From the NCBI RefSeq assembly GCF_001614315.2, contig NZ_LVEG02000001.1, positions 671,969-735,968 on the forward strand: a stretch of DNA of 64,000 nt, in the 5' to 3' direction. Source of the DNA: Halofilum ochraceum (lineage in GTDB: Bacteria; Pseudomonadota; Gammaproteobacteria; XJ16; Halofilaceae). This document shows positions 33,805 to 42,949 of the stretch, piece after piece. A program made the position numbers and the translations under genes. Positions within the stretch are counted from its first letter, which is position 1. Every line of letters begins with the position of its first letter. The notes under the pieces were generated by a model. That model made no database searches and was not told the origin of the DNA. It saw only the letters and a program-made list of their open reading frames with translations.

Positions 33805-35742
33805 ATGAGCTATGAAGTCCTTGCCCGCAAGTGGCGCCCCCGCAGTTTTCCGGAACTGGTCGGCCAGGATCATGTGCGCCGCGCCCTGGTCAATGCGCTC
33901 GACAACGACCGCATGCATCACGCGTATCTGTTTACCGGCACCCGCGGTGTCGGCAAGACCACGATCGCGCGCATCCTCGCCAAGAGCCTGAACTGCGAAA
34001 CGAACGGCGTCTCCAGCGAACCCTGCGGTACCTGTTCCGCCTGCACCGAGATCGATGAGGGCCGGTTCGTCGATCTGATCGAGGTCGACGCCGCCTCGCG
34101 CACGAAGGTCGACGAGACCCGCGAGCTGCTGGACAACGTCCCGTACGCGCCCTCGCGCGGGCGCTACAAGGTGTACCTCATCGACGAGGTGCACATGTTC
34201 TCCAACCACAGTTTCAACGCCCTGCTGAAGACGCTGGAGGAACCGCCGCCGCACGTGCGCTTCCTGCTGGCGACGACCGACCCGCAGAAGGTGCCGGTCA
34301 CGGTCCTGTCGCGCTGTCTGCAGTTCAATCTGCGCCTCATGCCGGTGGCCGCGATCACCGATCACCTGGAACGCATCCTCGCGGCCGAGGGGGTCGAGTT
34401 CGAGACGGCCGCGCTGGGGCAGATCGCGCGCTCGGCGAGCGGCAGCATGCGTGACGCGCTGTCGCTGCTCGACCAGGCGATCGCCTTCGGTGAGGGGACC
34501 GTACGCACTGCCGACGTCGAGGGCATGCTGGGCACGCTGTCACGCGAGCGGCTGTTCTCTCTGGTCGAGGCGCTCGCCGACGCCGACTCCGCGCGGCTCA
34601 TGACGGAGATCGACGAGCTGGCACGGGCGGCCAGCGATCTTGAGCCCGTGCTCGCCGATCTGCTGGCGTTGCTCCATCAACTGGCGATCGCTCAGACGGT
34701 GCCGGACGCCGTCGACGAGTCCGTCGCGGATGTCGAGCGCGTGCGCGAGCTGGCGGCGAGAGTCAGCCCGGAAGACGTTCAGCTGTATTACCAGATCGGG
34801 ACCCTCGGGCGACGCGAACTGCCCTGGGCGCCGGATCCGCGTAGCGGTCTGGAGATGACCCTGCTGCGCATGCTGGCGTTCCGGCCAGCCGGTAGCGGCG
34901 ATTCCGGGGGCAGTGACTCCCCGGGCAATGCGGCGGCTGGCGGGGCAGCGGCCGGAGGCGGTCGTGCACCCGGCGGCCCGTCTGGCACGACGGCGCGGCC
35001 GACGGGCAGCGACGCCGCGCCGTCCACGTCGCCGGCGGGTCAATCGGGGAGCGCCACGCCGCCGCGCTCGGCCCGTGAGGCCATGGCTCGCGCGCGCGAG
35101 CAGACCGCGGCGGAACCGGCGGCCGCCGCGGCGAAGCCGGAAGCGGCGCCGGAATCGGCCCCGGCGTCGGGAATGGAACCTGAGCCGATACCGGATCCGA
35201 CGCCGGCCCCCGGTACCGAAGGCAATGCGAACGAATCCCATGCCAGCGCCGCCGAACCGGCCCCGGCAGAGCAGACGCGGACAGCCCCGTCGGTCGCCAG
35301 CTCGGCCGCGGTTGCGGACGCGTCCGAGGATCCGGTGCGGGACTGGGAAGGCACCGTGCGTGGACTGGAACTCCGCGGCCTGGCCGGGGAACTGGCCGCG
35401 AACTCTGCTCCGCTCGAGTGGTCGGACGGCCGGTTACGGCTGGCCCTGTCCGCCGAGCATGCGCATCTCGGCAGTGAGCGTTATCGTCAACGTCTCGAGG
35501 AAGCGCTGGGAGAAAGTCTCGGCGAACGTGTCCGCATCGAACTCGTGGACGACACGGCCGAGCGCGGCGAAACGCCGGCGGAGGCTGAACGGCGCCGGGT
35601 GGATACCCGGCATGCCGAGGCGGAGGAGGCCATCCAGGGCGACCCCGTGGTACAGGCCTTCCAGGAGCATTTCGGCGCCGAGGTCGAACAGGGCAGCGTC
35701 CGCCCGGCCGCCGATCCCGGATCGGCGGATGGCAATCACTGA
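33805..35742 (+). CDS. dnaX: DNA polymerase III subunit gamma/tau
   Basis: A 645-residue clamp-loader ATPase. Walker [10 protein letters not shown] is at 45-53, the four-cysteine zinc site uses C64, C74, C77 and C80, Walker B is YLIDEVHM and the sensor/arginine-finger region follows. Residues 1-370 are the AAA+ and collar domains; about 375-520 is a low-complexity Gly/Ala/Pro/Glu linker; the last 110 residues form the tau-specific domain that binds the polymerase alpha subunit. I saw no A-rich slippery heptamer of the E. coli type in the linker, so production of a separate gamma form by frameshift is not supported. First of dnaX-ybaB-recR. Confidence 0.97.
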   Translation: MSYEVLARKWRPRSFPELVGQDHVRRALVNALDNDRMHHAYLFTGTRGVGKTTIARILAKSLNCETNGVSSEPCGTCSACTEIDEGRFVDLIEVDAASRTKVDETRELLDNVPYAPSRGRYKVYLIDEVHMFSNHSFNALLKTLEEPPPHVRFLLATTDPQKVPVTVLSRCLQFNLRLMPVAAITDHLERILAAEGVEFETAALGQIARSASGSMRDALSLLDQAIAFGEGTVRTADVEGMLGTLSRERLFSLVEALADADSARLMTEIDELARAASDLEPVLADLLALLHQLAIAQTVPDAVDESVADVERVRELAARVSPEDVQLYYQIGTLGRRELPWAPDPRSGLEMTLLRMLAFRPAGSGDSGGSDSPGNAAAGGAAAGGGRAPGGPSGTTARPTGSDAAPSTSPAGQSGSATPPRSAREAMARAREQTAAEPAAAAAKPEAAPESAPASGMEPEPIPDPTPAPGTEGNANESHASAAEPAPAEQTRTAPSVASSAAVADASEDPVRDWEGTVRGLELRGLAGELAANSAPLEWSDGRLRLALSAEHAHLGSERYRQRLEEALGESLGERVRIELVDDTAERGETPAEAERRRVDTRHAEAEEAIQGDPVVQAFQEHFGAEVEQGSVRPAADPGSADGNH

Positions 35743-35756
35743 CAGAGGATCGAACG

Positions 35757-36080
35757 ATGAAAGGCGAACTAGGCAAGCTCATGCAGCAGGCCCAGAAGAT
35801 GCAGGAGCAGATGCAGGAGGCCCAGCAGGAGATGGCCAACATGGAGGTCGAGGGCGCGGCCGGTGGCGGTATGGTTAAGGTCACCATGACCGGCAAGCAC
35901 GAAGTCCGACGCGTGGCCATCGATGACAGCCTGATGGGGGACGACCGCGAGATGCTGGAAGACCTGATCACGGCGGCCATGAACGATGCCGTGCAGAAGG
36001 TGGAGGCCGAACAGCAGGAGCGGTTCTCCGGCATGACCTCCGGCCTCGGGTTGCCCGAAGGCTTCAAGATGCCGTTCTGA
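35757..36080 (+). CDS. ybaB: YbaB/EbfC nucleoid-associated protein
   Basis: A 107-residue small DNA-binding dimer. The N-terminus is a Gln/Met-rich helix ([19 protein letters not shown]), followed by the conserved beta strands with [20 protein letters not shown] and a closing helix. It starts 15 bases after dnaX with GAGG upstream and is followed by recR 33 bases later, the standard gammaproteobacterial order. Homologues bend DNA and affect expression and DNA damage recovery. Confidence 0.96.
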   Translation: MKGELGKLMQQAQKMQEQMQEAQQEMANMEVEGAAGGGMVKVTMTGKHEVRRVAIDDSLMGDDREMLEDLITAAMNDAVQKVEAEQQERFSGMTSGLGLPEGFKMPF

Positions 36081-36112
36081 ATGGGTCCCCGGCTCACTAT
36101 GGGGGCTGCCCG

Positions 36113-36709
36113 ATGATCGGCTCCCCGCTGCTGCGTGAACTCATCGAGGCGCTGCGCTGCATGCCTGGTGTCGGGCCGCGTTCCGCCCAGCGGATCGCAT
36201 TCCATCTGCTCGAACGCGACCGCCCCGGCGCGCTGCACCTGGCCGACCGTCTGCACGCAGCCATGGAAGGGATCGGCCGCTGCGCGGACTGCCGCACGTT
36301 CAGCGAGGCCGAGCGCTGCGAACTCTGCGCGGGTACATCGCGCGACCGCTCGCTGCTGTGCGTCGTGGAAACGCCGGCCGACATCGCGGCGGTGGAGAAC
36401 TCGACCGCGTACAACGGCCTGTACTTCGTGTTGATGGGGCACCTGTCACCGCTCGACGGCATCGGTCCGGAGGAACTCGGTCTGGATCGCCTCGAGGAGC
36501 GGTTCGGTGCGGGCGAGGTGAAAGAGATCATCCTGGCCACGAATCCGACGGTCGAGGGCGAGGCCACGGCCCAGTACGTCAGCGAACGCGCCAAGGCCCA
36601 CGGCCTGCGCGTCACCCGCATCGCCCACGGCGTCCCGCTCGGCGGCGAACTCGAATACGTCGACGGCGGCACCCTGTCGCACGCCTTTACGGGCCGTCTG
36701 GAAGTCTGA
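36113..36709 (+). CDS. recR: Recombination protein RecR
   Basis: A 198-residue recombination mediator that works with RecO and RecF/RecA at gaps. It has an N-terminal helix-hairpin-helix ([17 protein letters not shown]), the C4 zinc finger (C57, C60, C69, C72), a TOPRIM domain with [12 protein letters not shown], and the C-terminal Walker-like region with THAFTGR-type residues (LSHAFTGRL). recO is also in this window at 61126. The 367 bp after recR are repeat DNA. Confidence 0.97.
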   Translation: MIGSPLLRELIEALRCMPGVGPRSAQRIAFHLLERDRPGALHLADRLHAAMEGIGRCADCRTFSEAERCELCAGTSRDRSLLCVVETPADIAAVENSTAYNGLYFVLMGHLSPLDGIGPEELGLDRLEERFGAGEVKEIILATNPTVEGEATAQYVSERAKAHGLRVTRIAHGVPLGGELEYVDGGTLSHAFTGRLEV

Positions 36710-36728
36710 CGGGAGGAGGCACAACGAG

Positions 36729-37028
36729 GAAAACCGCCTCTCGCCAAGCACGCCAAGCGCGCCAAGAAAAGCGAACAAAAACAGGGGGACCAAGGAAGCT
36801 TTGATCAAGACCGGACAGAGTATTGCGGAACAATGTAGGTCGGGCTTATAGCCCGACAGATCAGGGGCTTGCGAGTGTCGGGCTGTAAGCCCGACCTACA
36901 GGACTCCCGGTAATCAGAGGTTCCCTGATCGCTGGAGAGTGTGGCGTTGTCCAGATGCACCGGCAAGCCACAGTCTATTCAGCCCCGGTTTTCTTGGCGG
37001 GCTCCGCGTGCTTGGCGAGAGGCGATTT
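36729..37028. repeat. Nested repeat block between recR and the HIT gene
   Basis: Outer arms AAAACCGCCTCTCGCCAAGC (36730 on) and the inverse GCTTGGCGAGAGGCGATTTT (37009-37028) are about 40 bp long each, including AAGAAAA/TTTTCTT ends. They enclose the second family B element (36797-36925), which has paired palindromes at 36835-36858 and 36877-36900. The 36710-37076 gap contains no gene. Confidence 0.85.
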
Positions 37029-37076
37029 TGAATTCAGGTGCCGGACCATTCGCCACCGAGCAAGACTGGAGATGGC

Positions 37077-37424
37077 ATGACCGAAGAAACGCTGTTTACG
37101 AAAATCCGGGATCGGGAGATTCCGTCCGACATCGTCTATGAAGACGACGAGATCTTCGCCTTCCGGGATATCAATCCGCAGGCGCCGACCCATGTGCTGG
37201 TCGTGCCGAAGGCGGTCATCCCGACCGTCAACGATCTCGATGAAACACAGGCGGGCCTGATCGGTCGGATGTTTCTGGTCGCGCAGCGGATCGCGCGCGA
37301 AGACGGCATCGCCGAATCCGGTTACCGCTTGGTGATGAATACCAATGCGGACGGTGGTCAGACGGTGTTCCATATCCACCTGCACGTGATCGGCGGGCGT
37401 ACCATGGAGTGGCCTCCCGGCTGA
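37077..37424 (+). CDS. HIT-family hydrolase (HinT-like)
   Basis: A 115-residue histidine-triad protein. The signature HIHLHVIGG near residue 100 carries the catalytic histidines; DINPQAPTHVLVVPK is the nucleotide-binding strand. HinT-type enzymes cleave purine nucleoside phosphoramidates such as lysyl- or AMP-linked adducts. ATG 37077 has GGAG at 37068-37071; an in-frame start at 37038 adds residues not seen in the family. It is followed 55 bp later by a DUF2244 gene. Confidence 0.94.
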   Translation: MTEETLFTKIRDREIPSDIVYEDDEIFAFRDINPQAPTHVLVVPKAVIPTVNDLDETQAGLIGRMFLVAQRIAREDGIAESGYRLVMNTNADGGQTVFHIHLHVIGGRTMEWPPG

Positions 37425-37479
37425 ACGCCGGTGGGGCATCCGGGCCGGTCGTGCGCGGCGGATCCGGGGTGTAGAAGCA

Positions 37480-37992
37480 ATGATCGAACGGGAACTGAGC
37501 ACGGACGGGCGCTTCGGCCGCTATGTGCTGCGGCCGCACCGCTCGGCGACCTGGAGTGACAATCTCTGGCTGGTCGCCGCGGTGGCCCTCATGGCGGTGC
37601 CCATCGCGATGGCATGGGCCGTCGCCGGGTTCTGGCTGATCCTGCCACTGTGCGGGCTCGAATTGGCCTTCCTGACGCTCGGCCTGTATATCGTGAACCA
37701 CTCGCTGCTCGCGCAGGAAGTGATTACGATCGACGAGGATCAGATCACGGTCGAGGCTGGAAAACGGGATGTCGAACGCCGGTTCGAGCTCGCGCGCGAC
37801 TGGGCCCAGGTGCTCGTGCAGCCCGCCCGTCGGCGCGCCCACCCATCGCGGCTGATCCTGCGCTCGCATGGCCGCGCGGTCGAACTCGGGCGCTTTTTGA
37901 CCGACGATGAGCGTGACGAACTGGCCGGCGATCTGCGCGGCGTCCTGGCGCAGCCGGGGCATGGTCCCGCCAGGCAAGGGCCCGCGAGGTAA
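37480..37992 (+). CDS. DUF2244 membrane protein
   Basis: A 170-residue protein with two adjacent membrane spans (about 28-48 and 51-72) after a short N-terminus that includes RYVLRPHRSATWSDN, the family's conserved motif, and a C-terminal soluble domain (FELARDWAQVLVQPARR). DUF2244 proteins are common in Proteobacteria, often near cytochrome oxidase genes, but have no known activity. Here it stands between the HIT gene and the peroxiredoxin promoter. Confidence 0.85.
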   Translation: MIERELSTDGRFGRYVLRPHRSATWSDNLWLVAAVALMAVPIAMAWAVAGFWLILPLCGLELAFLTLGLYIVNHSLLAQEVITIDEDQITVEAGKRDVERRFELARDWAQVLVQPARRRAHPSRLILRSHGRAVELGRFLTDDERDELAGDLRGVLAQPGHGPARQGPAR

Positions 37993-38023
37993 AGGTCCGC
38001 CGCGTCGCATTGGTAACAACCGG

Positions 38024-38078
38024 TTCTTATGCTATAAGAAACCGATCTTACCCCTTCAGTGTTCTCTATTGGTATAGT
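38024..38078 (+). promoter_or_regulatory. Palindrome and promoter upstream of the peroxiredoxin gene
   Basis: TTCTTAT and ATAAGAA form a perfect 7-bp inverted repeat with a 3-base spacer (38024-38040). TATAGT at 38073-38078 is a good -10 with a weak -35. The A+T-rich palindrome stands out in GC-rich DNA and could be an operator. It does not match the four-part OxyR pattern. Confidence 0.5.
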
Positions 38079-38149
38079 CACGCGGTCAGAGAGGTCGCCC
38101 GACCGGGCGACCGGCGTTCGCTGCATCAAAGGCATTGGAGACCGACAAG

Positions 38150-38788
38150 ATGGGCCTGAGAATTGGTGACAAGGCGCCCGACTTCACGCAGGAGTCGAGC
38201 GAAGGCAAGATCAACTTTTACGAGTGGGCGGGTGACAACTGGGTCGTCCTGTTCTCGCACCCGGCCGACTTCACGCCGGTCTGCACCACCGAACTGGGCG
38301 TCACGGCGAACCTCAAGGCGGAATTCGAGAAGCGCAACGCCAAGGCGATCGCCGTCAGCGTCGATCCCGTCGATGCCCACAAGGGCTGGATCGGCGATAT
38401 CAACGAGACGCAGAACACCACGGTGAACTTCCCGCTCCTCGCCGACGAGGACCGGACCGTGGCCGAACTCTACGACATGATCCATCCGAACGAGGACGAT
38501 GCCTCGACGGTGCGCTCGGTATTCATCATCGATCCGAACAAAAAGATCCGGACGATGATCACGTACCCGAAGAGCACTGGGCGCAACTTCAACGAAGTCG
38601 TTCGCGTGATCGATTCGCTGCAGCTGACCGACAATCACAGCGTCGCGACGCCGGCCAACTGGAACGATGGTGAGGACGTCATCATCCTGCCGTCCATCAC
38701 CGATCCGGACGTCATCAAGGAGAAGTTCCCGAAGGGCTACAAGGAACTGCGCCCGTACCTGCGTGTGACGCCGCAGCCGAACCGCTGA
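38150..38788 (+). CDS. 1-Cys peroxiredoxin (Prx6 type)
   Basis: A 212-residue thiol peroxidase that reduces hydrogen peroxide and organic hydroperoxides. The peroxidatic Cys45 is in HPADFTPVCTTELG; no other cysteine exists in the chain, so it is a true 1-Cys enzyme needing an external thiol. The C-terminal extension (NWNDGEDVIILPSITDPDVIKEKFP) and closing LRPYLRVT are those of the Prx6 subfamily. ATG 38150 follows TTGGAG by nine bases and is preferred over TTG 38135. A terminator follows the gene. Confidence 0.95.
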   Translation: MGLRIGDKAPDFTQESSEGKINFYEWAGDNWVVLFSHPADFTPVCTTELGVTANLKAEFEKRNAKAIAVSVDPVDAHKGWIGDINETQNTTVNFPLLADEDRTVAELYDMIHPNEDDASTVRSVFIIDPNKKIRTMITYPKSTGRNFNEVVRVIDSLQLTDNHSVATPANWNDGEDVIILPSITDPDVIKEKFPKGYKELRPYLRVTPQPNR

Positions 38789-38831
38789 GTTCGGCCGGGC
38801 CCGTAAGCCCGGATCCAGACCGCCGATGGAA

Positions 38832-38863
38832 GGCCGGTGCGGGTTGCCCGCACCGGCCTTTTT
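38832..38863 (+). terminator. Intrinsic terminator after peroxiredoxin
   Basis: GGCCGGTGCGGG and CCCGCACCGGCC pair perfectly around TTG, followed by TTTTT at 38859-38863. Confidence 0.93.
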
Positions 38864-38958
38864 CGTGTCTGCAGTCTCCAGATTCCATAACCCGCCTCGT
38901 CGAGCCACTGCCTGCCCAGGGCGCCGATTTTCCCGTTGATCGACCCGCTGCGATCGTG

Positions 38959-38986
38959 TTGTCACTTCGGGTTATATGACTATAAT
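38959..38986 (+). promoter_or_regulatory. Sigma-70 promoter of the SulP gene
   Basis: TTGTCA (38959-38964) and consensus TATAAT (38981-38986) are spaced by 16 bases, the best promoter in the window. The predicted start near 38993 leaves an untranslated leader of about 148 nt before the SulP gene. Confidence 0.8.
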
Positions 38987-38992
38987 AAATAG

Positions 38993-39140
38993 GCATAAGT
39001 GGCCCCGCGATGCCGCTGCCCGATTCGGGCGCGGCGGACCCACGTTCCACGCCGCTGCACCAGAGGGAGATCTCCATTCGCGATGCCGCCATCGCGGAGG
39101 GGCACCTCGCTCACTGCAACCCGCATGATTCGGGGAGTAC
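38993..39140 (+). other. Long structured leader of the SulP gene
   Basis: The leader can form a CGCGATG-CCGC-CATCGCG hairpin (39079-39096) and other G+C-rich stems, and ends with a GGGGAG ribosome site. I do not recognise a known riboswitch. The 38789-39140 gap otherwise holds only the terminator and promoter; no gene was seen. Confidence 0.35.
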
Positions 39141-40883
39141 ATGAATCGTTTCGCGATGTTCCGGCCGGGCCTGCTCGACGCACTGGTCGGTTACGACCGG
39201 CGGAGTGCGCTGGCCGATCTTACCGCGGGCACGATTACCGCGATCCTGCTGGTCCCGCAGGGTATGGCCTATGCGCTGCTCGCGGGGTTGCCCGCCCAGT
39301 ACGGGCTCTACGCGGCGATTGTGCCGCCGGCGATGTATGCCGTATTCGGGACCAGTCGGACGTTGGCGGTCGGGCCGGTCGCGGTCGCGGCGTTGATGGT
39401 CGCGGATGCACTGGGCGGGTATGCGGGCGACCAGGCCGCCTGGATCGAGGGCGCGATCGTGCTGGCGGCCGAAGTCGGGCTGCTGCTGCTCGTCGCGGGA
39501 ATGCTCGGGCTCGGTCGCCTGGTGGCCTTCGTCAGTCATCCGGTACTCAGTGGTTTTACCAGTGCGGCGGCGCTGCTCATACTGCTGACGCAGTTCGGGG
39601 ATCTGCTGGGGATCGATCTGCCCCGCGGCACGGCCCCCACCATCGTGGATGCGGTGATCGCGCGCATCGGTCGAATCGACCCCGCGACGGCCTTCACGGC
39701 CCTCGCGGCCATCGCCGCGTTGCTACTCGCCCGCAAACCTCTGCGGCGTGGTCTCGAGTTGCTTGGCGTCCCGGCGGCGACCGCCATGCTGCTCACGCGC
39801 GTCGCACCGCTGGTGATCGTGATCGCAGCCACCGCGGGTGTGGCCCTGCTGGCCAACGGTGCGCCCCCGGTCGCGACCGTGGGTGCCATCCCGCCCGGAC
39901 TGCCGACGCCGAGTCTGGATTTCCTCGGCAGCACCGCCTGGCTCGAGCTGCTGCCCTCGGCGACGCTGATCGCCCTGATCGCGTACGTGGAGAGTGTCAC
40001 GGTCGCGCAGGTGCTGGCCGCCCGCAGCCGCGAGCGGATTGACCCGAAACGCGAACTGGTCGCTTTGGGTATGGCCAACCTGGGGTCCGCGGTGGCCGGC
40101 ACGATGCCCGCGGCGGGGGGCTTCTCGCGCTCGATGGTGAACCATGACGCCGGCGCGCGGACGCAGATCGCGGCGCTGGTGACGGCCGCACTCGTGGCCG
40201 TCGTGGCGCTGTGGTTTACGCAGTGGTTCGCGACGCTGCCACGCGCGGTACTCGCCGCGATCATCGTGGTCGCGGTGATCCAGCTGATCGATCTGCGCGA
40301 GGCGGTCGCCATCGCGCGCTACGACCGCGGCGACGGCGCGACGCTCGGCATCACTTTCGCCGGGGTCCTGGTGTTCGGCATCGAGCCGGGTCTGGTTGCG
40401 GGTATCGTGACGTCATTATTGCTGTATGTCTGGCGCACCAGTCGTCCGCATATGGCGATCGTGGGGCGCGTACCGGGCACGGAACATTTCCGCAACGTCC
40501 TGCGCCACCCGGTCGAGCAGCACCCGGGCATCGTCATCGTGCGGGTGGACGAAAACATCTACTTCGCGAACACCGAGGCCATACGGCGGTTCGTGTTTGA
40601 TGCGATCGATCGGGCGGGGACGCCCCACAGCCTGGTGCTGGCGATGACCTCGGTAAGCTATGTCGACAGTTCCGGGCTGGCGCTGCTGGAACGTCTGGAG
40701 GAGGACCTCGCCACCCGCGGTGTCGCGCTGCATCTGGCGGAAGTGAAAGGACCGGTAGCGGATCGGTTGATCCGGGTCGACGCGCTGGCGTCACTGTTCG
40801 CCGAGCGCGTTCACCTGTCGCTGGAACGCGCCGTATGCGAGACCACCGGCGTCGCCCCCGAGCAACAGGCCAACGAAGCTTGA
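39141..40883 (+). CDS. SulP-family anion transporter with STAS domain
   Basis: A 580-residue carrier. Residues 1-430 hold the 14-segment SulP fold, opening with DRRSALADLTAGTITAILLVPQGMAYALLAGLPAQYGLYAA, cited here only by its PQGMAYA core, and with a second NLGSAVAGTMPAAGGFSRS half-helix region. Residues about 450-560 form a STAS regulatory domain (VSYVDSSGLALLERLEE). Members carry sulfate, bicarbonate, chloride, oxalate or molybdate; sequence does not decide. ATG 39141 has GGGGAG upstream. It converges on the MOT1-type carrier with 36 bp between stops. Confidence 0.92.
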   Translation: MNRFAMFRPGLLDALVGYDRRSALADLTAGTITAILLVPQGMAYALLAGLPAQYGLYAAIVPPAMYAVFGTSRTLAVGPVAVAALMVADALGGYAGDQAAWIEGAIVLAAEVGLLLLVAGMLGLGRLVAFVSHPVLSGFTSAAALLILLTQFGDLLGIDLPRGTAPTIVDAVIARIGRIDPATAFTALAAIAALLLARKPLRRGLELLGVPAATAMLLTRVAPLVIVIAATAGVALLANGAPPVATVGAIPPGLPTPSLDFLGSTAWLELLPSATLIALIAYVESVTVAQVLAARSRERIDPKRELVALGMANLGSAVAGTMPAAGGFSRSMVNHDAGARTQIAALVTAALVAVVALWFTQWFATLPRAVLAAIIVVAVIQLIDLREAVAIARYDRGDGATLGITFAGVLVFGIEPGLVAGIVTSLLLYVWRTSRPHMAIVGRVPGTEHFRNVLRHPVEQHPGIVIVRVDENIYFANTEAIRRFVFDAIDRAGTPHSLVLAMTSVSYVDSSGLALLERLEEDLATRGVALHLAEVKGPVADRLIRVDALASLFAERVHLSLERAVCETTGVAPEQQANEA

Positions 40884-40919
40884 AGCGGTGCCTGCAACGG
40901 GATCGCGTGACGCCATGGG

Positions 40920-42053
40920 CTAAGCCCCTCGGGCCGACCCCGTACCACGGAAGCGATACCACAGCGGGATCGCGATCATGCCGATCACGAAGGCGAGGGC
41001 GGGCGATACGATGGCGATGGCGCCAAGGACGACGATGAACGCCTGATCGGTCGGGGCGTACTGCGCAGGCCGCACGATCCGCACGAGATCGATCGCGGGG
41101 ATCAGCAGCAGGGTACCCAGCGCGGCATCGGGGATCTGCGCCAGCAGGCGGGTGGTATCGGCCGCGGCGAACAGGCCGAGGCCGAGCAGAGCGACGCCGA
41201 GGCCGGCAGGGGCACGCCAGGTGCGGGCGCCGAAGCGGTAGTGCGCGGCCACGCCGCCAGCCCCGTGACACATCGGCAGGGCGCCGAACGGGGCGGTGAC
41301 CAGATTCATCAATCCGGTGGTGAGGGACAGCCGGCGCATCCGCACGCGGTGCGCGTCGGGATAGTATTCCCGGCCGACCCGCTCGGTGACCATGATGGCG
41401 TTGGTCAGCGTGAGCGGGAACTGGGGCAGCGCGATCAGCACGACGCCCGTGATGAGAGCGTCGATACCGGGCAGGTGCGGTGGAATCAGGCCCGCCGCCG
41501 GGATCGCCGCCGCCGGGACCGCCCCGCCGATCCACGGCACGGCCGCCAGGCTGGCGCCGAGGACGATCAATGCGACCGGCCATTGCGGCCGCCACAGGAG
41601 CAGCACGGCGGCGAGGGCCGCGAGCAGGAAGCCGACCAGCGGCGTGGCGGCCAGCATACCCAGTGCCTTCCAGCCGAGGCTCAGACCGAGGCCCGCCTGC
41701 AGGGCGGCGATCACCGGTGCCGGAACAAGCCGGGCGAGACGCGCGATCAGGTCGCCGGACCCGAGGAGGAGGAACACGATCGCGAGTACGAGGCCGCCGC
41801 CTATAACGGCCTCGACCGCCGGCGCGGTTGTCACGAGAACGGCGCCGGCGACCTTCATGGGTTGCACCGGAATCGGTGCCCGATAAAAACCGGCGGTGAG
41901 CAGATAGGCGATCCCGAAACCCGCCAGCACGCTGCCGGCAGGCAGTCCCCCAACCATGATCGCGCCGATCGTCAGGGGCAGAAACGTGCCGAGGTCGCCG
42001 CAGGCGCCGGCCAGTTCGCGCAGCGGATGCGGTTGCCGGGTCGTGGTACTCAT
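40920..42053 (-). CDS. MOT1-type molybdate/sulfate transporter-like protein
   Basis: A 377-residue, 10-12-span protein distantly related to SulP but lacking the STAS domain. The two MOT1 signatures are present: GACGDLGTFLPLTIGA at 17-32 and the PQFPLTLTNAIM ... PMCHGAGGVAAHYRFGARTW region near 215-275. MOT1 proteins of plants and algae import molybdate with high affinity; bacterial homologues are presumed oxyanion carriers. Its ATG overlaps the stop of the upstream alpha/beta hydrolase (ATGA), so the two form an operon. Confidence 0.85.
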   Translation of the reverse strand: MSTTTRQPHPLRELAGACGDLGTFLPLTIGAIMVGGLPAGSVLAGFGIAYLLTAGFYRAPIPVQPMKVAGAVLVTTAPAVEAVIGGGLVLAIVFLLLGSGDLIARLARLVPAPVIAALQAGLGLSLGWKALGMLAATPLVGFLLAALAAVLLLWRPQWPVALIVLGASLAAVPWIGGAVPAAAIPAAGLIPPHLPGIDALITGVVLIALPQFPLTLTNAIMVTERVGREYYPDAHRVRMRRLSLTTGLMNLVTAPFGALPMCHGAGGVAAHYRFGARTWRAPAGLGVALLGLGLFAAADTTRLLAQIPDAALGTLLLIPAIDLVRIVRPAQYAPTDQAFIVVLGAIAIVSPALAFVIGMIAIPLWYRFRGTGSARGA

Positions 42054-42928
42054 CGGTGGGCGGCGGCTACCGTATGGCGGTGGATGAAGTCGCCGAGGGT
42101 CTGTCGCCAGCCAGCGTCCAGTTCCAGCGAGGGGTCGTTATGCGAACCGCTCAAGCGCACGCGTTGCGTCGCCCCTGGGCGCACGGCCGCCAGCACATCG
42201 GCATGGTCAAACGGGACGATCTCATCATCGGGCGAGTGCGCGATCAGCACGGGGCATTCCACTCGGGCGAGTGCCGCCTCTGTATCGAAATCGTAGCGCG
42301 CCAGCCAGCGGGCCGGCAGCCACGGGTAGTGATGGGCCGCGAGGTCGGGCACGGACGTGAAGGCCGATTCGAGCACTAGCCCGGCGGGCTCGTGCCGTGC
42401 GGCCAGCCATGCGGCGACGGGTCCGCCGAGAGAACGGCCGAAGATGACGATCCGTTCGGCCGCGTACCCGGCCTCCCCGGTGAGCCACTGCCAGGCCGCG
42501 CGCGCGTCGCGGTATAAGCCGTCCTCGTCCGGACTGCCGTCGCTGCGGCCATAACCGCGGTAATCGATCATCAGGGTCGCTGCGCCGAGTTCATGCAGCG
42601 CACTCAGGGTGGCGAGGCGGTGGGACATGTCACCGGCGTTGCCATGGAAAAACAACACGACTGGCGCGTCCTCGTCGGGCCCCTCGACAAACCATCCGGC
42701 GATACGCACACCGTCATCGGTAGTGAGACTGACATCGCGCCATGACAGGTCGATGAACCCGGGTGTGGCCGGATAATCGCCATGCGTGGGGAAGAAGACC
42801 AGGCGCTGCTGAAAGGTGAACAGCAGCAGGCAAATGATGCCATACAGAGCAGCCGCGCCGATGACCAGCGCGGCGATCGTGCCCATGGGAGAGTTTGGTC
42901 CGCCGGGTGTGCGGCCGACCGGGGGCAT
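42050..42928 (-). CDS. Membrane-anchored alpha/beta hydrolase (BEM46-like)
   Basis: A 292-residue serine hydrolase. One N-terminal span (about 17-38) precedes FQQRLVFFPTHG, the entry strand of the BEM46/YfhR group. VVLFFHGNAGDMSHRLATLS is the oxyanion segment, IVIFGRSLGGPVAAWLAAR holds the nucleophile Ser, the Asp is in CPVLIAHSPDDEIVPF and the His in LSGSHNDP. ATG 42928 has GAGG upstream; ATG 42886 would still keep the anchor. Co-translated with the MOT1-type carrier. Substrate unknown. Confidence 0.87.
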   Translation of the reverse strand: MPPVGRTPGGPNSPMGTIAALVIGAAALYGIICLLLFTFQQRLVFFPTHGDYPATPGFIDLSWRDVSLTTDDGVRIAGWFVEGPDEDAPVVLFFHGNAGDMSHRLATLSALHELGAATLMIDYRGYGRSDGSPDEDGLYRDARAAWQWLTGEAGYAAERIVIFGRSLGGPVAAWLAARHEPAGLVLESAFTSVPDLAAHHYPWLPARWLARYDFDTEAALARVECPVLIAHSPDDEIVPFDHADVLAAVRPGATQRVRLSGSHNDPSLELDAGWRQTLGDFIHRHTVAAAHR

Positions 42929-42949
42929 CGGCCGCGCCTCGCCGCCTGA

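Noticed and set aside
35000..35330. dnaX frameshift signal
   Set aside because: No slippery A-run seen in the G+C-rich linker.
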